NCBI GenBank assembly: GCA_902779355.1
Contig: CACZBF010000012.1
Span: 21,862 to 85,861 of the forward strand
Reading direction: 5' to 3'
Origin: an uncultured Lachnospiraceae bacterium
Lineage (GTDB): Bacteria > Bacillota > Clostridia > Lachnospirales > Lachnospiraceae
DNA: 64,000 nt
A program made the position numbers and the translations under genes. Position 1 is the stretch's first letter. Every line of letters begins with the position of its first letter. Below, piece by piece: positions 53,770-62,999 of the stretch. The notes under the pieces are model-generated. The model saw only the letters and a program-made list of their open reading frames with translations, was not told the origin of the DNA and ran no database searches.

Positions 53770-56009
53770 CGTTTGACGCCCTTTGTATCACGATTCGCCA
53801 CATGCAGGCGTTGTAAGGATACCGTCTTCCCCTTCACCGTCACCTCTGCCTCGTCTCCCTCGGAAAGAAGCGTTACCTCCGTCAATGTATCACCCTTCTG
53901 CAGCCGCATTCCGCGGACACCCACAGCGCCCTTTTTCTTCTCGGGGATCGTAGCGGTGTCGATGCGCAGAAAATAATCCGCCGCCGTCTGCATGACAAGC
54001 GTCTGATTTTCTTTCTGCTCGCCCACGAACAGCAGTGTATCATGATCCAGAAGTTTCGTCGCGCCCATGGTGCGTCTCGTCACATCAAACTCTGTTCCTT
54101 CCACGACTTTCAGCATGGAAAGCGCAGTTGCAAAGATCAACCGTTTCGTCTTGATCGCCTCCATGTCGCAAAGATATAGGAAGCGCTCCGTACTGCTGTC
54201 GTAATTGCTGACATTGTCGATCGGCGTCCCCTTGTCACGAAGCTTCGTCAGTGGCAGATCCAGCACCTTCACCGTATGCATCTGCCCGGTGTCCGTAAAG
54301 ATGCAGATCTTATCCGTATTTTTGCAAAGGAAGGCGTAACGGTTCTCGGAGTCGACCACTTCTTTGTTGCGCTCGTAAGTGCTTTCGTCGATCGTACGTG
54401 CATAGCCGAAACGATCCATCAAGAAGTAGACGTTGCGCTCCTCGATCTTCTTTTCTTCAAATACGACCTCTTCCGCATCGGTAAGCTCCGTGCGGCGATC
54501 CCGCGCATATTCCGCGCGCAGTGCTTTCAGGTCTTTGATGATCACGCGTGCCATCGTGCCGCGGTTGGTCAGGATGTCCTCATAGGATGCGATGTTGGCA
54601 AGCGTCTCCTCATGCTCTTTTTGCAGCGCGTTGATCTCCAGCCCAACAAGTTTGGACAGCCGCATCGCAAGGATCGCATCCGCCTGTTTCTCCGTGAAGT
54701 GTAAAAGTGCTGCATCTTTTTCGGACTGGGCGGTTTTAAAACGGATCCCTTCGGTCACGCCTGCGGTCAGGCATGCCTTTGCCATGGCGACATCTTTGCT
54801 CCCGCGGAGCACTTCGATGATCAGATCGATACAGTCGCAGGCACGGATCAACCCTTCCTGGATCTCCTTGCGGTCAAGTTCTTTCGCAAGGAGCGTCTTA
54901 TATTTTCTCGTCGCCAGCTCATATTGGAAATTGACGTGATGCTGGATGATCGGAATCAACCCGAGCGTCTCCGGTTTTCCGTTTGCCACGGTCAGCATGT
55001 TGACGCCGAACGTGTCCTCCAGCTTCGTCTTTTTATAGAGCATGTTTTTCAGGTTCTCGATATCCGCACCCTTCTTCAGCTCAATGACGATGCGGATCCC
55101 CTCCTTGGAGGACTGGTTGCTGATGTCGACGATGTCGTTCGTTTTTTTGTTTTCCACCAAAGCAAACACATCGTTCAGGAATTTCCCGATGCCGGCGCCG
55201 ATCATGGTATAGGGGATCTCCGTGATCACGAGCAGCGTTCTGCCGCCCTTGCCGTGCTCCACCTCTACTTTTCCGCGTACCTTGATCTTGCCGGTACCGG
55301 TCTCATAGATCTCGCGCAGCTCGGACTGGTTTGTCACGATCCCGCCCGTCGGAAAGTCGGGGCCTTTGATGATCGTCATCAATTCGTCAAGCGAGAGGAA
55401 CGGGTTCTTCATATAGGCGATCACGCCGTCGATGACCTCGCCGAAATTATGCGGCGGGATACTTGTCGCCATACCGACCGCGATGCCTTCCGCGCCGTTG
55501 ATCAGAATGTTCGGCACACGCACCGGCAGCACCACCGGCTCCTTCTCCGTCTCGTCAAAGTTCGGTACGAAGTCCACTACATCTTTGTCGAGATCGCCAA
55601 GGTATGCTTCCTGTGTGATCTTTTGCAGCCGCGCCTCCGTATAACGCATCGCTGCAGCGCCGTCACCCTCGATGGAACCGAAGTTGCCGTGTCCGTCGAC
55701 GAGTGGCAGCCCCTTTTTGAAATCCTGGCTCATCACCACAAGAGACTCGTAAATGGAGCTATCCCCATGCGGATGATATTTACCCATCGTATCGCCGACG
55801 ATACGCGCGCTCTTGCGGTAGGGTTTGTCATACCTGATCCCGAGCTCGTACATATCGTAGAGCGTCCGTCTCTGCACCGGCTTTAAGCCATCCCTGATAT
55901 CGGGGAGCGCCCGTGCGATGATGACGCTCATTGCGTAATCAATGTAGGATTTCTGCATGATCTCGGAATACTCTGTCCGGATCAGCCTTTCCTCAGTATC
56001 TACTGCCAT
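53766..56009 (-). CDS. parC: Type IIA topoisomerase subunit A, topoisomerase IV-like
   Basis: The 747-aa subunit cuts and rejoins DNA. The quinolone-region GKYHPHGDSSIYESLVVMSQDF is present with serine at the resistance position, the catalytic tyrosine is in AAMRYTEARL, and VNGAEGIAVGMATSIPPHN-type sequence follows. The C-terminal beta-pinwheel (from about 520) lacks the GyrA-box QRRGGRG, and the length is shorter than typical GyrA, so I favour ParC over GyrA. The alternative is a second gyrase in a genome that has gyrA elsewhere. It starts 25 bp after parE, with GAGGGAAAG upstream. Confidence 0.83.
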   Translation of the reverse strand: MAVDTEERLIRTEYSEIMQKSYIDYAMSVIIARALPDIRDGLKPVQRRTLYDMYELGIRYDKPYRKSARIVGDTMGKYHPHGDSSIYESLVVMSQDFKKGLPLVDGHGNFGSIEGDGAAAMRYTEARLQKITQEAYLGDLDKDVVDFVPNFDETEKEPVVLPVRVPNILINGAEGIAVGMATSIPPHNFGEVIDGVIAYMKNPFLSLDELMTIIKGPDFPTGGIVTNQSELREIYETGTGKIKVRGKVEVEHGKGGRTLLVITEIPYTMIGAGIGKFLNDVFALVENKKTNDIVDISNQSSKEGIRIVIELKKGADIENLKNMLYKKTKLEDTFGVNMLTVANGKPETLGLIPIIQHHVNFQYELATRKYKTLLAKELDRKEIQEGLIRACDCIDLIIEVLRGSKDVAMAKACLTAGVTEGIRFKTAQSEKDAALLHFTEKQADAILAMRLSKLVGLEINALQKEHEETLANIASYEDILTNRGTMARVIIKDLKALRAEYARDRRTELTDAEEVVFEEKKIEERNVYFLMDRFGYARTIDESTYERNKEVVDSENRYAFLCKNTDKICIFTDTGQMHTVKVLDLPLTKLRDKGTPIDNVSNYDSSTERFLYLCDMEAIKTKRLIFATALSMLKVVEGTEFDVTRRTMGATKLLDHDTLLFVGEQKENQTLVMQTAADYFLRIDTATIPEKKKGAVGVRGMRLQKGDTLTEVTLLSEGDEAEVTVKGKTVSLQRLHVANRDTKGVKR

Positions 56010-56034
56010 TTTCTTTCCCTCAAACCATTTCTAT

Positions 56035-57960
56035 TTATACATCCAGCTCTGCATCATTGGCGTGTTCATAGATAAACGCCTTGCGGGGCGGTACATCGGT
56101 CCCCATCAGCATCGCCGTCACATCGGACGCCATGCGGGCATCTTCGATCTCCACTTTTTTGAGATACCGTGTCTCCGGATTCAAAGTTGTCTCCCAAAGC
56201 TGCTCCGGATCCATCTCTCCGAGTCCTTTATATCGCTGCAGTGTGAAACTGCCGGTGTGGCGCTTGCGGTATTTTTCCAAAGCCACATCGTCGTAGAGAT
56301 ACTCCTCTTTCCCTTTTGCCGGGATCGCCTTGTAAAGCGGCGGCATCGCAATGTAGACATGTCCTTCGAAGATCAGCTCCGGCATGAACCGGTAGAACAG
56401 CGTCATCAACAGCGTACTGATATGCGCACCGTCCACGTCGGCATCGGCCATGATCACGATCTTGTCGTAACGGAGCTTTGTGATGTCAAAGTCATTGCCG
56501 TAGCCTTCCGAGAAACCGCAGCCGAATGCATTGATCATTGTCTTGATCTCGGCGTTCGCCAGCACCTTATCGATACTGGCTTTTTCCACATTCAGGATCT
56601 TTCCGCGGATCGGCATGATCGCCTGGTACATCCGGTTTCTTGCCATCTTTGCGGAGCCGCCTGCGGAATCCCCCTCGACGATGAAGATCTCGCATTTCCC
56701 TGCCTCACGGGATTCGCAGTTCGCAAGCTTCCCGTTGGAGTCAAACGAAAACTTCTGTTTCTGCAGAAGGTTGGATTTGTTCTTCTCTTCGGTTTTCCGG
56801 ATCTTCGCCGCTTTCTCCGCGCAGCCGATCACAGCTTTTAAGGTCTCTAAGTTCCGGTCAAAATAGAGCACGATCTCATCGTTCGTGATCTTGCCGGTCA
56901 CGCGCCCGGCGTCCTGGTTGTCCAGTTTGGTCTTGGTCTGCCCTTCAAAGCGCGGGTCCGGATGCTTGATCGAAACCACCGCCGTCAGGCCGTTTCGCAC
57001 ATCGGTACCGGTGAAGTTGGCATCCTTATCCTTCAGGATCCCGAGCTCTCTCGCATACTGGTTGATCACAGTCGTAAAGGTTGTCTTGAAACCGGTAATA
57101 TGTGCACCGCCCTCCGCGTTGTAGATCGTGTTGCAAAAACCGAGGACATTTTCCTGAAACTCGTTGATGTATTGGAACGCCACATCCACCGTAATGCCTT
57201 CGCTCTCTCCGGTAAAGGAGATCACGTCGGTGATCGGCTCGGAATTCTTGTTCAGCTCTCTGACAAATCCCACGATCCCGTCCGGCTCATGGAATACTTC
57301 CTGATCCGGTTCCTCGCCGCGCAGATCCTCATAGTAGATCGTGAGCGCAGGATTGAGATACGCGGTCTCGTGCAGACGGCTCTTTACTTCATCCTCTTTG
57401 AACCGAGTCTTTTCAAAGATTTCCGGGTCCGGCAGGAAGTTGATCTTCGTCCCGGTCTTTCTGGTCTTCCCGATGACAGGGAGCAGTCCCTTTTCCAGCT
57501 TTACGGTCGGGACACCGCGCTCATAACGATCGTGATGGATCATCCCCTCCCGGCTGATCTCCACATCCATATAGGTGGACAGTGCATTCACGACGGAAGA
57601 ACCGACACCGTGCAGACCGCCGCTGGTCTTATAGGCCTGGTTATCAAATTTACCGCCCGCATGCAGCGTGGAAAAAACGATCCGCGCCGCCGAAACGCCC
57701 TTCTGGTGCATCCCGACCGGGATCCCGCGACCGTCGTCCTCCACCGTACAGGAACCGTCCTGCTCCAACGTCACATGGATCGTGTTGCAAAAGCCCGCCA
57801 GATGCTCGTCCACGGAATTGTCCACGATCTCATAGATCAAATGATTCAAGCCTTTTCTGGAGGTGCTGCCGATGTACATTCCCGGACGCTTCCGGACCGC
57901 TTCCAGCCCTTCCAGCACCGCAATGCTGTCCGCACCGTATTCTGCTGTTTTGTTTCCCAT
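56035..57960 (-). CDS. parE: Type IIA topoisomerase subunit B, topoisomerase IV-like
   Basis: The 641-aa subunit supplies ATP-driven gate closure. The GHKL ATPase motifs LEGLEAVRKRPGMYIGSTS, YEIVDNSVDEHLAG, VEDDGRGIPVGMH and TSGGLHGVGSSVVNAL are intact, as are the TOPRIM motifs EIFIVEGDSAGGSAK and MADADVDGAH, and QRYKGLGEMDPEQLWETT. No GyrB-specific large insert is present. It is partnered with the subunit A gene directly downstream. The transcript probably begins at or before the CdaR-type regulator gene. Confidence 0.87.
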   Translation of the reverse strand: MGNKTAEYGADSIAVLEGLEAVRKRPGMYIGSTSRKGLNHLIYEIVDNSVDEHLAGFCNTIHVTLEQDGSCTVEDDGRGIPVGMHQKGVSAARIVFSTLHAGGKFDNQAYKTSGGLHGVGSSVVNALSTYMDVEISREGMIHHDRYERGVPTVKLEKGLLPVIGKTRKTGTKINFLPDPEIFEKTRFKEDEVKSRLHETAYLNPALTIYYEDLRGEEPDQEVFHEPDGIVGFVRELNKNSEPITDVISFTGESEGITVDVAFQYINEFQENVLGFCNTIYNAEGGAHITGFKTTFTTVINQYARELGILKDKDANFTGTDVRNGLTAVVSIKHPDPRFEGQTKTKLDNQDAGRVTGKITNDEIVLYFDRNLETLKAVIGCAEKAAKIRKTEEKNKSNLLQKQKFSFDSNGKLANCESREAGKCEIFIVEGDSAGGSAKMARNRMYQAIMPIRGKILNVEKASIDKVLANAEIKTMINAFGCGFSEGYGNDFDITKLRYDKIVIMADADVDGAHISTLLMTLFYRFMPELIFEGHVYIAMPPLYKAIPAKGKEEYLYDDVALEKYRKRHTGSFTLQRYKGLGEMDPEQLWETTLNPETRYLKKVEIEDARMASDVTAMLMGTDVPPRKAFIYEHANDAELDV

Positions 57961-57975
57961 GTCACTCTCCGTTCC

Positions 57976-59076
57976 TTACTCTATATTCTGATCGCCGCCC
58001 GACAGGCTCTGCATATGCGCGAGCACCATCATGGCCAGCTTAAATGTCATCGCATCTTCAAATTTACGCACGTCCAGTCCGATGATCTTTTGGAAGCGCT
58101 CCAGACGATACACGAGCGTATTTCGGTGGATATAAAGCTGCCGCGCCGTTTCCGAAATGTTGAGGTCGTTCTCAAAGAAGCGCTCCACCGTCTGCAGTGT
58201 CTCTTCGTCAATATCCAGATCGCGCCCGGCGAATACTTCCTGAATAAACATTTCGCAAAGGGACTGCGGAAGCTGGTAGATGAGCCGCCCGATCCCGAGC
58301 TTCTGGTAGCTGATCGTATCCCGCTGTCCGTAAAAGATCTCGCCGACCCGAAGAGACAGCATCGCTTCCTGATAAGACCTCGGAATATCGGAAAGCTTGC
58401 CGGCACGGTTGCCGTAACCGACCCGCACCTTCACCATTGCTTCCGCATGGATCGTATCCACAAGCATCCTCGCCTGCTCCTCGATCTCACTTTCCTCTTT
58501 GACGTGTTTCACGTCCTTCACGAGGATCACGCTTTTTTCATCCAGCTCCGTGACAAAATCTCTGGTCCTGGGATCCACGAGAGACTTCACAAGCTCCATC
58601 ATGGCAGGTTCTTTTCGTTCCCGTGTTTCGATCACAAAGACGACCCATTCGGATTCCCTGATCTTGAGCCGCTCTGCTTTGCTGTAGATATCCACGACAA
58701 GCATATTGCCAAGCAGGATATTCTGCATAAAGCTGTTGCGGTCAAACTGATCGCGATACGACTCTACGATCCTCCTGATCTGAAGCAGCGCAAGCCGTCC
58801 GACCATGTAGGATTCCTCCTGTATGCTTGGCACCAGCAGGATGTACTCCGGCTCCTCTTCCACCATCACCTTAAAAAAATGATAGCCGTTCTGCATCTGG
58901 ATCTCTGCCATGGAGGCTGCAAACACGTTGACTGATTCGGCCAGCGCCTCCTCGTCCTCCGGGAGTTCTCCGGTGTAAGCCGTCAGTTTCCCCTTCGCAT
59001 CGTAGAGCAAGAAATCGATCCGGCTGACCTCCCGGATCTCTGTAAGTGCTGTTTGCAGTTTCTGGTTTGAAAGCAT
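57976..59076 (-). CDS. CdaR/PucR-type transcriptional regulator
   Basis: The 366-aa protein has an N-terminal putative sugar diacid recognition domain (LQTALTEIREVSRIDFLLYDAKG), a GGDEF-related middle domain and the C-terminal PucR helix-turn-helix: FFENDLNISETARQLYIHRNTLVYRLERFQKIIGLD. Such proteins activate genes for glycerate, purine or carbohydrate use, but its targets cannot be read from the context, which is topoisomerase genes. The ATG at 59076 follows GAGAGGA; longer frames are unsupported. Confidence 0.88.
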   Translation of the reverse strand: MLSNQKLQTALTEIREVSRIDFLLYDAKGKLTAYTGELPEDEEALAESVNVFAASMAEIQMQNGYHFFKVMVEEEPEYILLVPSIQEESYMVGRLALLQIRRIVESYRDQFDRNSFMQNILLGNMLVVDIYSKAERLKIRESEWVVFVIETRERKEPAMMELVKSLVDPRTRDFVTELDEKSVILVKDVKHVKEESEIEEQARMLVDTIHAEAMVKVRVGYGNRAGKLSDIPRSYQEAMLSLRVGEIFYGQRDTISYQKLGIGRLIYQLPQSLCEMFIQEVFAGRDLDIDEETLQTVERFFENDLNISETARQLYIHRNTLVYRLERFQKIIGLDVRKFEDAMTFKLAMMVLAHMQSLSGGDQNIE

Positions 59077-59339
59077 GGTTTTTCCTCTCGAAGGGACAGT
59101 TTGCCGCACACGGTATGTGGTCTCTGACACATACCCATACAGATTTATTTTAATCATTTTGAGTGCCCTGCGCAAGAACAAAATACATCATGTTGTGGTC
59201 GCCTCCCCCGGACGCACAAGCGATGACGATTCGCATAAATATGGCGACGTCTTTCATCACATGTTGCAACCAGTACAAAAATATGATATTTTGTTTTACG
59301 AAATAAAAAGAAAGGCACCCCGGTTGTGTAGGTGAAGGA

Positions 59340-59354
59340 ATGAAGATTCGATAA
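59340..59354 (+). CDS. Candidate leader peptide MKIR
   Basis: ATG AAG ATT CGA TAA at 59340 is preceded by AGGTGAAGGA, one of the clearest ribosome sites in the gap. A short leader with a basic residue near its end would fit a drug-stalled leader peptide. It lies about 150 bp before the attenuator. Confidence 0.45.
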   Translation: MKIR

Positions 59355-59501
59355 TTTGATTTAGGTAAATGCAAACGTAGTGATATGGCCTGAAAAGGTC
59401 TGTTTGTATATGCCGGATCGGATGATCGTATTCATTTTGAAGCCATCAGGAAATGATATCGAGTGCTTTTTTGCATGAGTTGGATCTTCATTTGTACGTG
59501 T

Positions 59502-59533
59502 AATCTGCTTTCGGCATGAAGCAGATTTTTTTT
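59502..59533 (+). terminator. Attenuator hairpin before the ABC-F gene
   Basis: AATCTGCTT (59502-59510) pairs with AAGCAGATT (59519-59527) around an 8-base loop and is followed by eight T residues. CTTCAT at 59486-59491 can pair instead with ATGAAG at 59516-59521, disrupting the terminator arm, so an anti-terminator form is possible. It stands about 80 bp before the coding start. Confidence 0.8.
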
Positions 59534-59612
59534 GTCATCGGGTCGATCGGTCGTTCGCAGAGCATCCGGAAGATGATTGTCCTGCACCGACCGGCAGAGA
59601 GGAGGCATGAAC

Positions 59613-61142
59613 ATGGCACAGATACAGGTGGCGGATCTGACATTTTCTTATGACGGAAGTGCGGATGATGTTTTAAAAGAGGTAAATTTCAATATTGATA
59701 CAGACTGGAAGCTGGGACTGATCGGCAGAAACGGGAAAGGAAAAACAACTCTGCTGAAGCTTCTCATGGGAAGATACGATTACCGTGGCAGCATAAAGAC
59801 CGGTGTCTGCTTTGACTACTTCCCATATCCGGTGTCCGATTCGGATCTGAACAAAAATGCGGTTGATCTCTTCGAAGGATGGAAACCACAGGTAGAGATC
59901 TGGCAGGTATTGATCCGGATGAATGAACTTAAGATGGATCCGGAATGTCTTTACAGACCTTTTGGAACAATGAGTTTCGGGGAGCGCACCCGGGTGATGC
60001 TGGCCGTGCTTTTTGCTGCCGAAAATGAGTTTCTTCTGATCGATGAGCCGACGAACCATCTTGATACAAAAGCACGTGAGATCGTAAAGGAATTTCTGGC
60101 TTCCAAAAAAGGCTTTATCCTTGTTTCGCATGACAGAGACCTGCTGGACGGCGTATGTGATCATGTGCTTGTACTCAATCGGTCTACGATAGAGGTGCAG
60201 ACCGGGAACTTTTCGACCTGGTGGGAAAACAAGGAAAAAAAGGATGCTTTCCAACAGGCCGAGAATGAGAAGCACCTGAAAGAAATCGGAAAACTGAGGA
60301 CGGCTGCAGACAGGAGCAGCCGGTGGGCGGAAAAAAACGAACAGTCAAAAATCGGATTCGATCCTTCCCGGGAACATGACCGGAATATATCGACCAGATC
60401 TTTTATCGGCGCAAAAACAAAAAAGATGCAGGCGCGTGTCAAGTCCTACGAGCAACGCATCGGGCGGGAGATTGAGAAAAAAGAAGGATTGCTGCAGGAT
60501 ATCGAGCAGGTGTCCGATCTGAAAATAGAACCACTCCGATTCCATAAAGAAATACTGGTTCGCGCGAATGATCTGAGCCTTCGCTACGAAGGCTCAGAAA
60601 AAGAATTGTGCTCAGGACTCAGGTTTCAGGTGAAACGCGGTGAAAGGGTGATTCTTGCCGGGGAGAACGGGTGTGGAAAATCGAGTATTCTGAAGGCGGT
60701 CCTGCAGAGAACCAACTCCCCGGAATCACACGCCGGGTTATTCATATCCGGAGATCTTGATGCCGCTTCCGGCATGAGAATCTCGTATGTAAGCCAGGAT
60801 ACTTCCCTTTTGAGGGGCTCTCTCAGGAAGTACTGTAAAGAGAAAGGTCTGAGTGAGAGCCTTTTCCTCGCGGTACTCAGACAGCTTGATCTTGGGAGGG
60901 AGCAGTTTTCGAAAAACATGGAGGATTTTTCGGAAGGTCAGAAGAAAAAGGTTTTGATCGCGGCCAGCTTGGTTACCCCGGCACATTTATATATCTGGGA
61001 CGAGCCGCTGAACTTTATCGACGTATTCTCACGCATGCAGATTGAGAACCTGATTTTGCAATATAAACCAACGATGCTGCTCGTGGAACACGACGTAAGA
61101 TTCCGGGAGAAGGTGGGTTCAGAGGTGATCCAGGTCACCTGA
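59613..61142 (+). CDS. Lsa/CplR-type ABC-F ribosomal protection protein
   Basis: The 509-aa soluble protein has two ATP-binding domains. Domain 1 has GRNGKGKTTLL, MSFGERTRVML, LLIDEPTNHLD and LVSHDRDLLDGV; domain 2 has GENGCGKSSIL, FSEGQKKKVLI and LYIWDEPLNFIDV, this last being characteristic of the Lsa group. The linker holds charged helices (FQQAENEKHLKEIGKL). Lsa-group members displace lincosamides, streptogramin A and pleuromutilins from the ribosome. The ATG at 59613 lies 7 bp after GAGGAGG; ATG at 59607 is too close. An attenuator upstream supports induction by drug. It lies on the opposite strand to its neighbours. Confidence 0.85.
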   Translation: MAQIQVADLTFSYDGSADDVLKEVNFNIDTDWKLGLIGRNGKGKTTLLKLLMGRYDYRGSIKTGVCFDYFPYPVSDSDLNKNAVDLFEGWKPQVEIWQVLIRMNELKMDPECLYRPFGTMSFGERTRVMLAVLFAAENEFLLIDEPTNHLDTKAREIVKEFLASKKGFILVSHDRDLLDGVCDHVLVLNRSTIEVQTGNFSTWWENKEKKDAFQQAENEKHLKEIGKLRTAADRSSRWAEKNEQSKIGFDPSREHDRNISTRSFIGAKTKKMQARVKSYEQRIGREIEKKEGLLQDIEQVSDLKIEPLRFHKEILVRANDLSLRYEGSEKELCSGLRFQVKRGERVILAGENGCGKSSILKAVLQRTNSPESHAGLFISGDLDAASGMRISYVSQDTSLLRGSLRKYCKEKGLSESLFLAVLRQLDLGREQFSKNMEDFSEGQKKKVLIAASLVTPAHLYIWDEPLNFIDVFSRMQIENLILQYKPTMLLVEHDVRFREKVGSEVIQVT

Positions 61143-61224
61143 AAGAAAGCGGAAAATGTTCATCCCATCCCGAACTCCGCACACAGCTGTCATCCTGATA
61201 GCCATTTTGATATGATCATTTCCC

Positions 61225-61275
61225 TTATAATAGAACGAGCCCGCCAACAGCCCCCTTGGTCTGTTATCGGGCTTG
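61225..61275. terminator. Imperfect terminator between convergent genes
   Basis: GCCCGATAACAG and CTGTTGGCGGGC (minus strand) form an imperfect 12-bp stem around a 10-base loop, with a U-poor tail (TCGTTCTATT). It stands between the ABC-F and prolyl-tRNA editing genes, which converge. Confidence 0.45.
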
Positions 61276-61288
61276 TGCCTTCCTGCTT

Positions 61289-61846
61289 TCAATCCTCTCC
61301 CACCAGCTTCACACTCTTATAATCATGTCCTACCGCCGGGAGGAATCTTGTGATGATATCCTCAGTCCGCATTTTCAGGCTCGATGTGTTCACACACGGA
61401 TGACATCCGAGATACTCATCCTTCAACACATCCTCGTCGATCAATAGTTGAACCGCATGATCTTTGTCATTCATCAGCCCCATGATACTTACCGAGCCCG
61501 GCTCAATATCAAGATATTTCAACATATCCTCAGCGTTTGCAAAAGAAAGCCTCGAAGACTTGATCTGTGCTGACAATTCCTTTGTCTTAAACTTCTTTTC
61601 ACCCGGCATCATCAAAAGATAAAATGACGTCTTCTGCTTGTTGCAAAGAAAAAGGTTCTTGCAGATCACAACTCCAAGGATCGCATCCACCTCGTTACAC
61701 TCTTCCATCGTATCCGTCCGCTCATGATCCGTTCGCAGATATTTTATGCCAAGAGAATCCAGCAAATCATAAGTCCTTACTTCTCTCGGCAGCCTGTCAG
61801 AAATATCCTCAGGTCTTCCGTTAAACAGTTTCATCTCTTCTGGCAT
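61289..61846 (-). CDS. Prolyl-tRNA editing protein (YbaK/ProX type)
   Basis: The 185-aa protein is a stand-alone YbaK/aminoacyl-tRNA deacylase domain that removes misacylated amino acids from tRNA-Pro. Visible features are RTYDLLDSLGIKYLRTDHERTDTMEECNEV, GVVICKNLFLCNKQKTSFYLLMMPGEKKF and the GSVSIMGLMNDKDHAVQLLIDE and HPCVNTSSLKM strand-loop motifs. AAAGGA precedes the ATG at 61846. A TACAAT at about 61917-61922 (minus) with TTAGCA 18 bp upstream may be its promoter. Confidence 0.9.
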   Translation of the reverse strand: MPEEMKLFNGRPEDISDRLPREVRTYDLLDSLGIKYLRTDHERTDTMEECNEVDAILGVVICKNLFLCNKQKTSFYLLMMPGEKKFKTKELSAQIKSSRLSFANAEDMLKYLDIEPGSVSIMGLMNDKDHAVQLLIDEDVLKDEYLGCHPCVNTSSLKMRTEDIITRFLPAVGHDYKSVKLVGED

Positions 61847-61966
61847 TCCGTTATCCTTTTCATCTCGCTCATAAGGTACTCATATCTCAAACGCTTTTTT
61901 CTTTCTTCGGTGAAGATTGTAACACATCGCCAGACTTCGTGCTAAAATATAGGCACTACCTGTAAA

Positions 61967-62179
61967 TTACTCATCTTCATCGTCATCCGTAAAGAAAAAA
62001 ATTTCCTCCACCGGGTGCTCAAATACCTTTGCGATGTCCATAGCTAATTTCAGCGAAGGATTGTATTTCCCGCTTTCCAAGTTGACGATAGTTTCCCTTC
62101 TTACGCCGACCCTCTCGGCAAGTGCTGCTTGTGAGATGCCTTTTTCTGTCCGATATTCATGAATCTTCGTGGTAAGCAT
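61967..62179 (-). CDS. XRE-family helix-turn-helix regulator
   Basis: The 70-aa protein is a single Cro/C1-type HTH: YRTEKGISQAALAERVGVRRETIVNLESGKYNPSLKLAMDIAKVF, with a short acidic tail (FTDDDEDE). Such one-domain regulators usually repress their own operon. It starts 6 bp after the membrane protein gene, whose promoter has two direct repeats as likely operator. Confidence 0.92.
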   Translation of the reverse strand: MLTTKIHEYRTEKGISQAALAERVGVRRETIVNLESGKYNPSLKLAMDIAKVFEHPVEEIFFFTDDDEDE

Positions 62180-62185
62180 CCAGCG

Positions 62186-62584
62186 TCACTCTCCTTTTTC
62201 ATAACGGTAAAAGGAGATCCCGGAAATGATATTCATAATACCGAGAAACATCAGTATCCATCCCTTAAAATGGACAATCAGCTCTATTCCAAATAAAGAA
62301 CTGATCGCGTCGATGATAAGACATACCGCCAACCCCAGCAGAGAAATCCGAAAAGCACTGTCATGCGCTCTCAAAAGATTGTATTCGGATCTCTCATCCC
62401 CTTCTTCTGCATTCACAATAGTTGCAATGAGCCATAATGCTATGATTACGAAACAACATACCGCTGTTCCCAGATACATACTCTTGTTTTTGGTGGCGAG
62501 TATAGAAAAAAAGCCCGCCGCCACCCAAAGGACACCTGAGACAATGGATTGTATGATGTTTTTCTGTTTCAACGAAATCTTCAT
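62186..62584 (-). CDS. Small four-helix membrane protein paired with the XRE regulator
   Basis: The 132-aa protein has four predicted membrane helices: SIVSGVLWVAAGFFSIL, YLGTAVCCFVIIALWLIATIV, ISLLGLAVCLIIDAISSL and GWILMFLGIMNIISGISFY, with a cytosolic EEGDERSEYNLLRAHDS loop. It is typical of the membrane proteins that pair with short XRE regulators; function unknown. GGAGGTGGGATC precedes the ATG. Confidence 0.82.
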   Translation of the reverse strand: MKISLKQKNIIQSIVSGVLWVAAGFFSILATKNKSMYLGTAVCCFVIIALWLIATIVNAEEGDERSEYNLLRAHDSAFRISLLGLAVCLIIDAISSLFGIELIVHFKGWILMFLGIMNIISGISFYRYEKGE

Positions 62585-62603
62585 GATCCCACCTCCGATG
62601 TGC

Positions 62604-62653
62604 GAAATATATCACTATGTTAGAAATATATCACGTCCGCACAAATTCGTCAA
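62604..62653 (-). promoter_or_regulatory. Promoter and direct-repeat operator of the XRE operon
   Basis: On the minus strand TTGACG (62648-62653) and TATATT (62625-62630) are spaced by 17 bp. Two exact copies of GTGATATATTTC lie at 62623-62634 and 62604-62615, starting 19 bp apart. One overlaps the -10 and the other the predicted start of transcription, so binding would block the promoter. Confidence 0.75.
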
Positions 62654-62693
62654 TTCCTTTATAGCCCCCTAACAGCTGCGCATTTACGGTACT

Positions 62694-62723
62694 AAAAAAG
62701 CACCTACCGTAGTAGATGCTTTT
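62694..62723 (-). terminator. Terminator upstream of the XRE operon
   Basis: On the minus strand GCATCTAC pairs with GTAGGTGC (one G-U pair) around TACG, followed by six T residues. It would end transcripts from the region to its right, including the 57-aa ORF. Confidence 0.75.
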
Positions 62724-62813
62724 ATCTGAATAGTGTGAGCTTGGAATGAATAAGAAGCATGCAAGGCTCGCACATTCCCGTCAAATAACAGGCATGATCA
62801 TTTGTTCTAACAT

Positions 62814-62987
62814 CTATGGCAGTCCCGGCAATCCTCCATCGTTGGTCTTCTCCTGCCATTGGTAATTCAACCTCCATTCTCGCAGAGGTTTTGCTCGTGT
62901 ATATATAACTTCTCTATCTTGTTTGTCTTGAATTTGTCCGTTTTTCAAAACGATATATTCATAAGCGTTTTCAAATAACGCAACCAT
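62814..62987 (-). CDS. Unrecognised 57-aa ORF
   Basis: A minus-strand ATG at 62987 opens a 57-codon frame, MVALFENAYEYIVLKNGQ to YQWQEKTNDGGLPGLP. The composition is protein-like and a minus-strand terminator follows about 90 bp later. The ribosome site is weak. It may be the intact small protein or the remnant of a longer one. Confidence 0.4.
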   Translation of the reverse strand: MVALFENAYEYIVLKNGQIQDKQDREVIYTRAKPLREWRLNYQWQEKTNDGGLPGLP

Positions 62988-62999
62988 TGACGAATCTCA

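Larger units (their letters stand above)
59077..59612 (+). promoter_or_regulatory. Long leader region of the ABC-F resistance gene
   Basis: This 536-bp gap separates the divergent regulator gene from the ABC-F gene. No large ORF is present. It holds the leader ORF at 59340-59354, the attenuator hairpin at 59502-59533 and, at about 59265-59295, a weak TTGCAA-17-TATTTT promoter. The layout matches ribosome-mediated attenuation known for antibiotic-induced ABC-F genes. Confidence 0.6.

Noticed and set aside
56962..58935. 657-codon plus-strand frame
   Set aside because: It lies antisense to parE and the CdaR-type regulator gene, which have complete conserved motifs. Its translation has no recognisable domain and no ribosome site.
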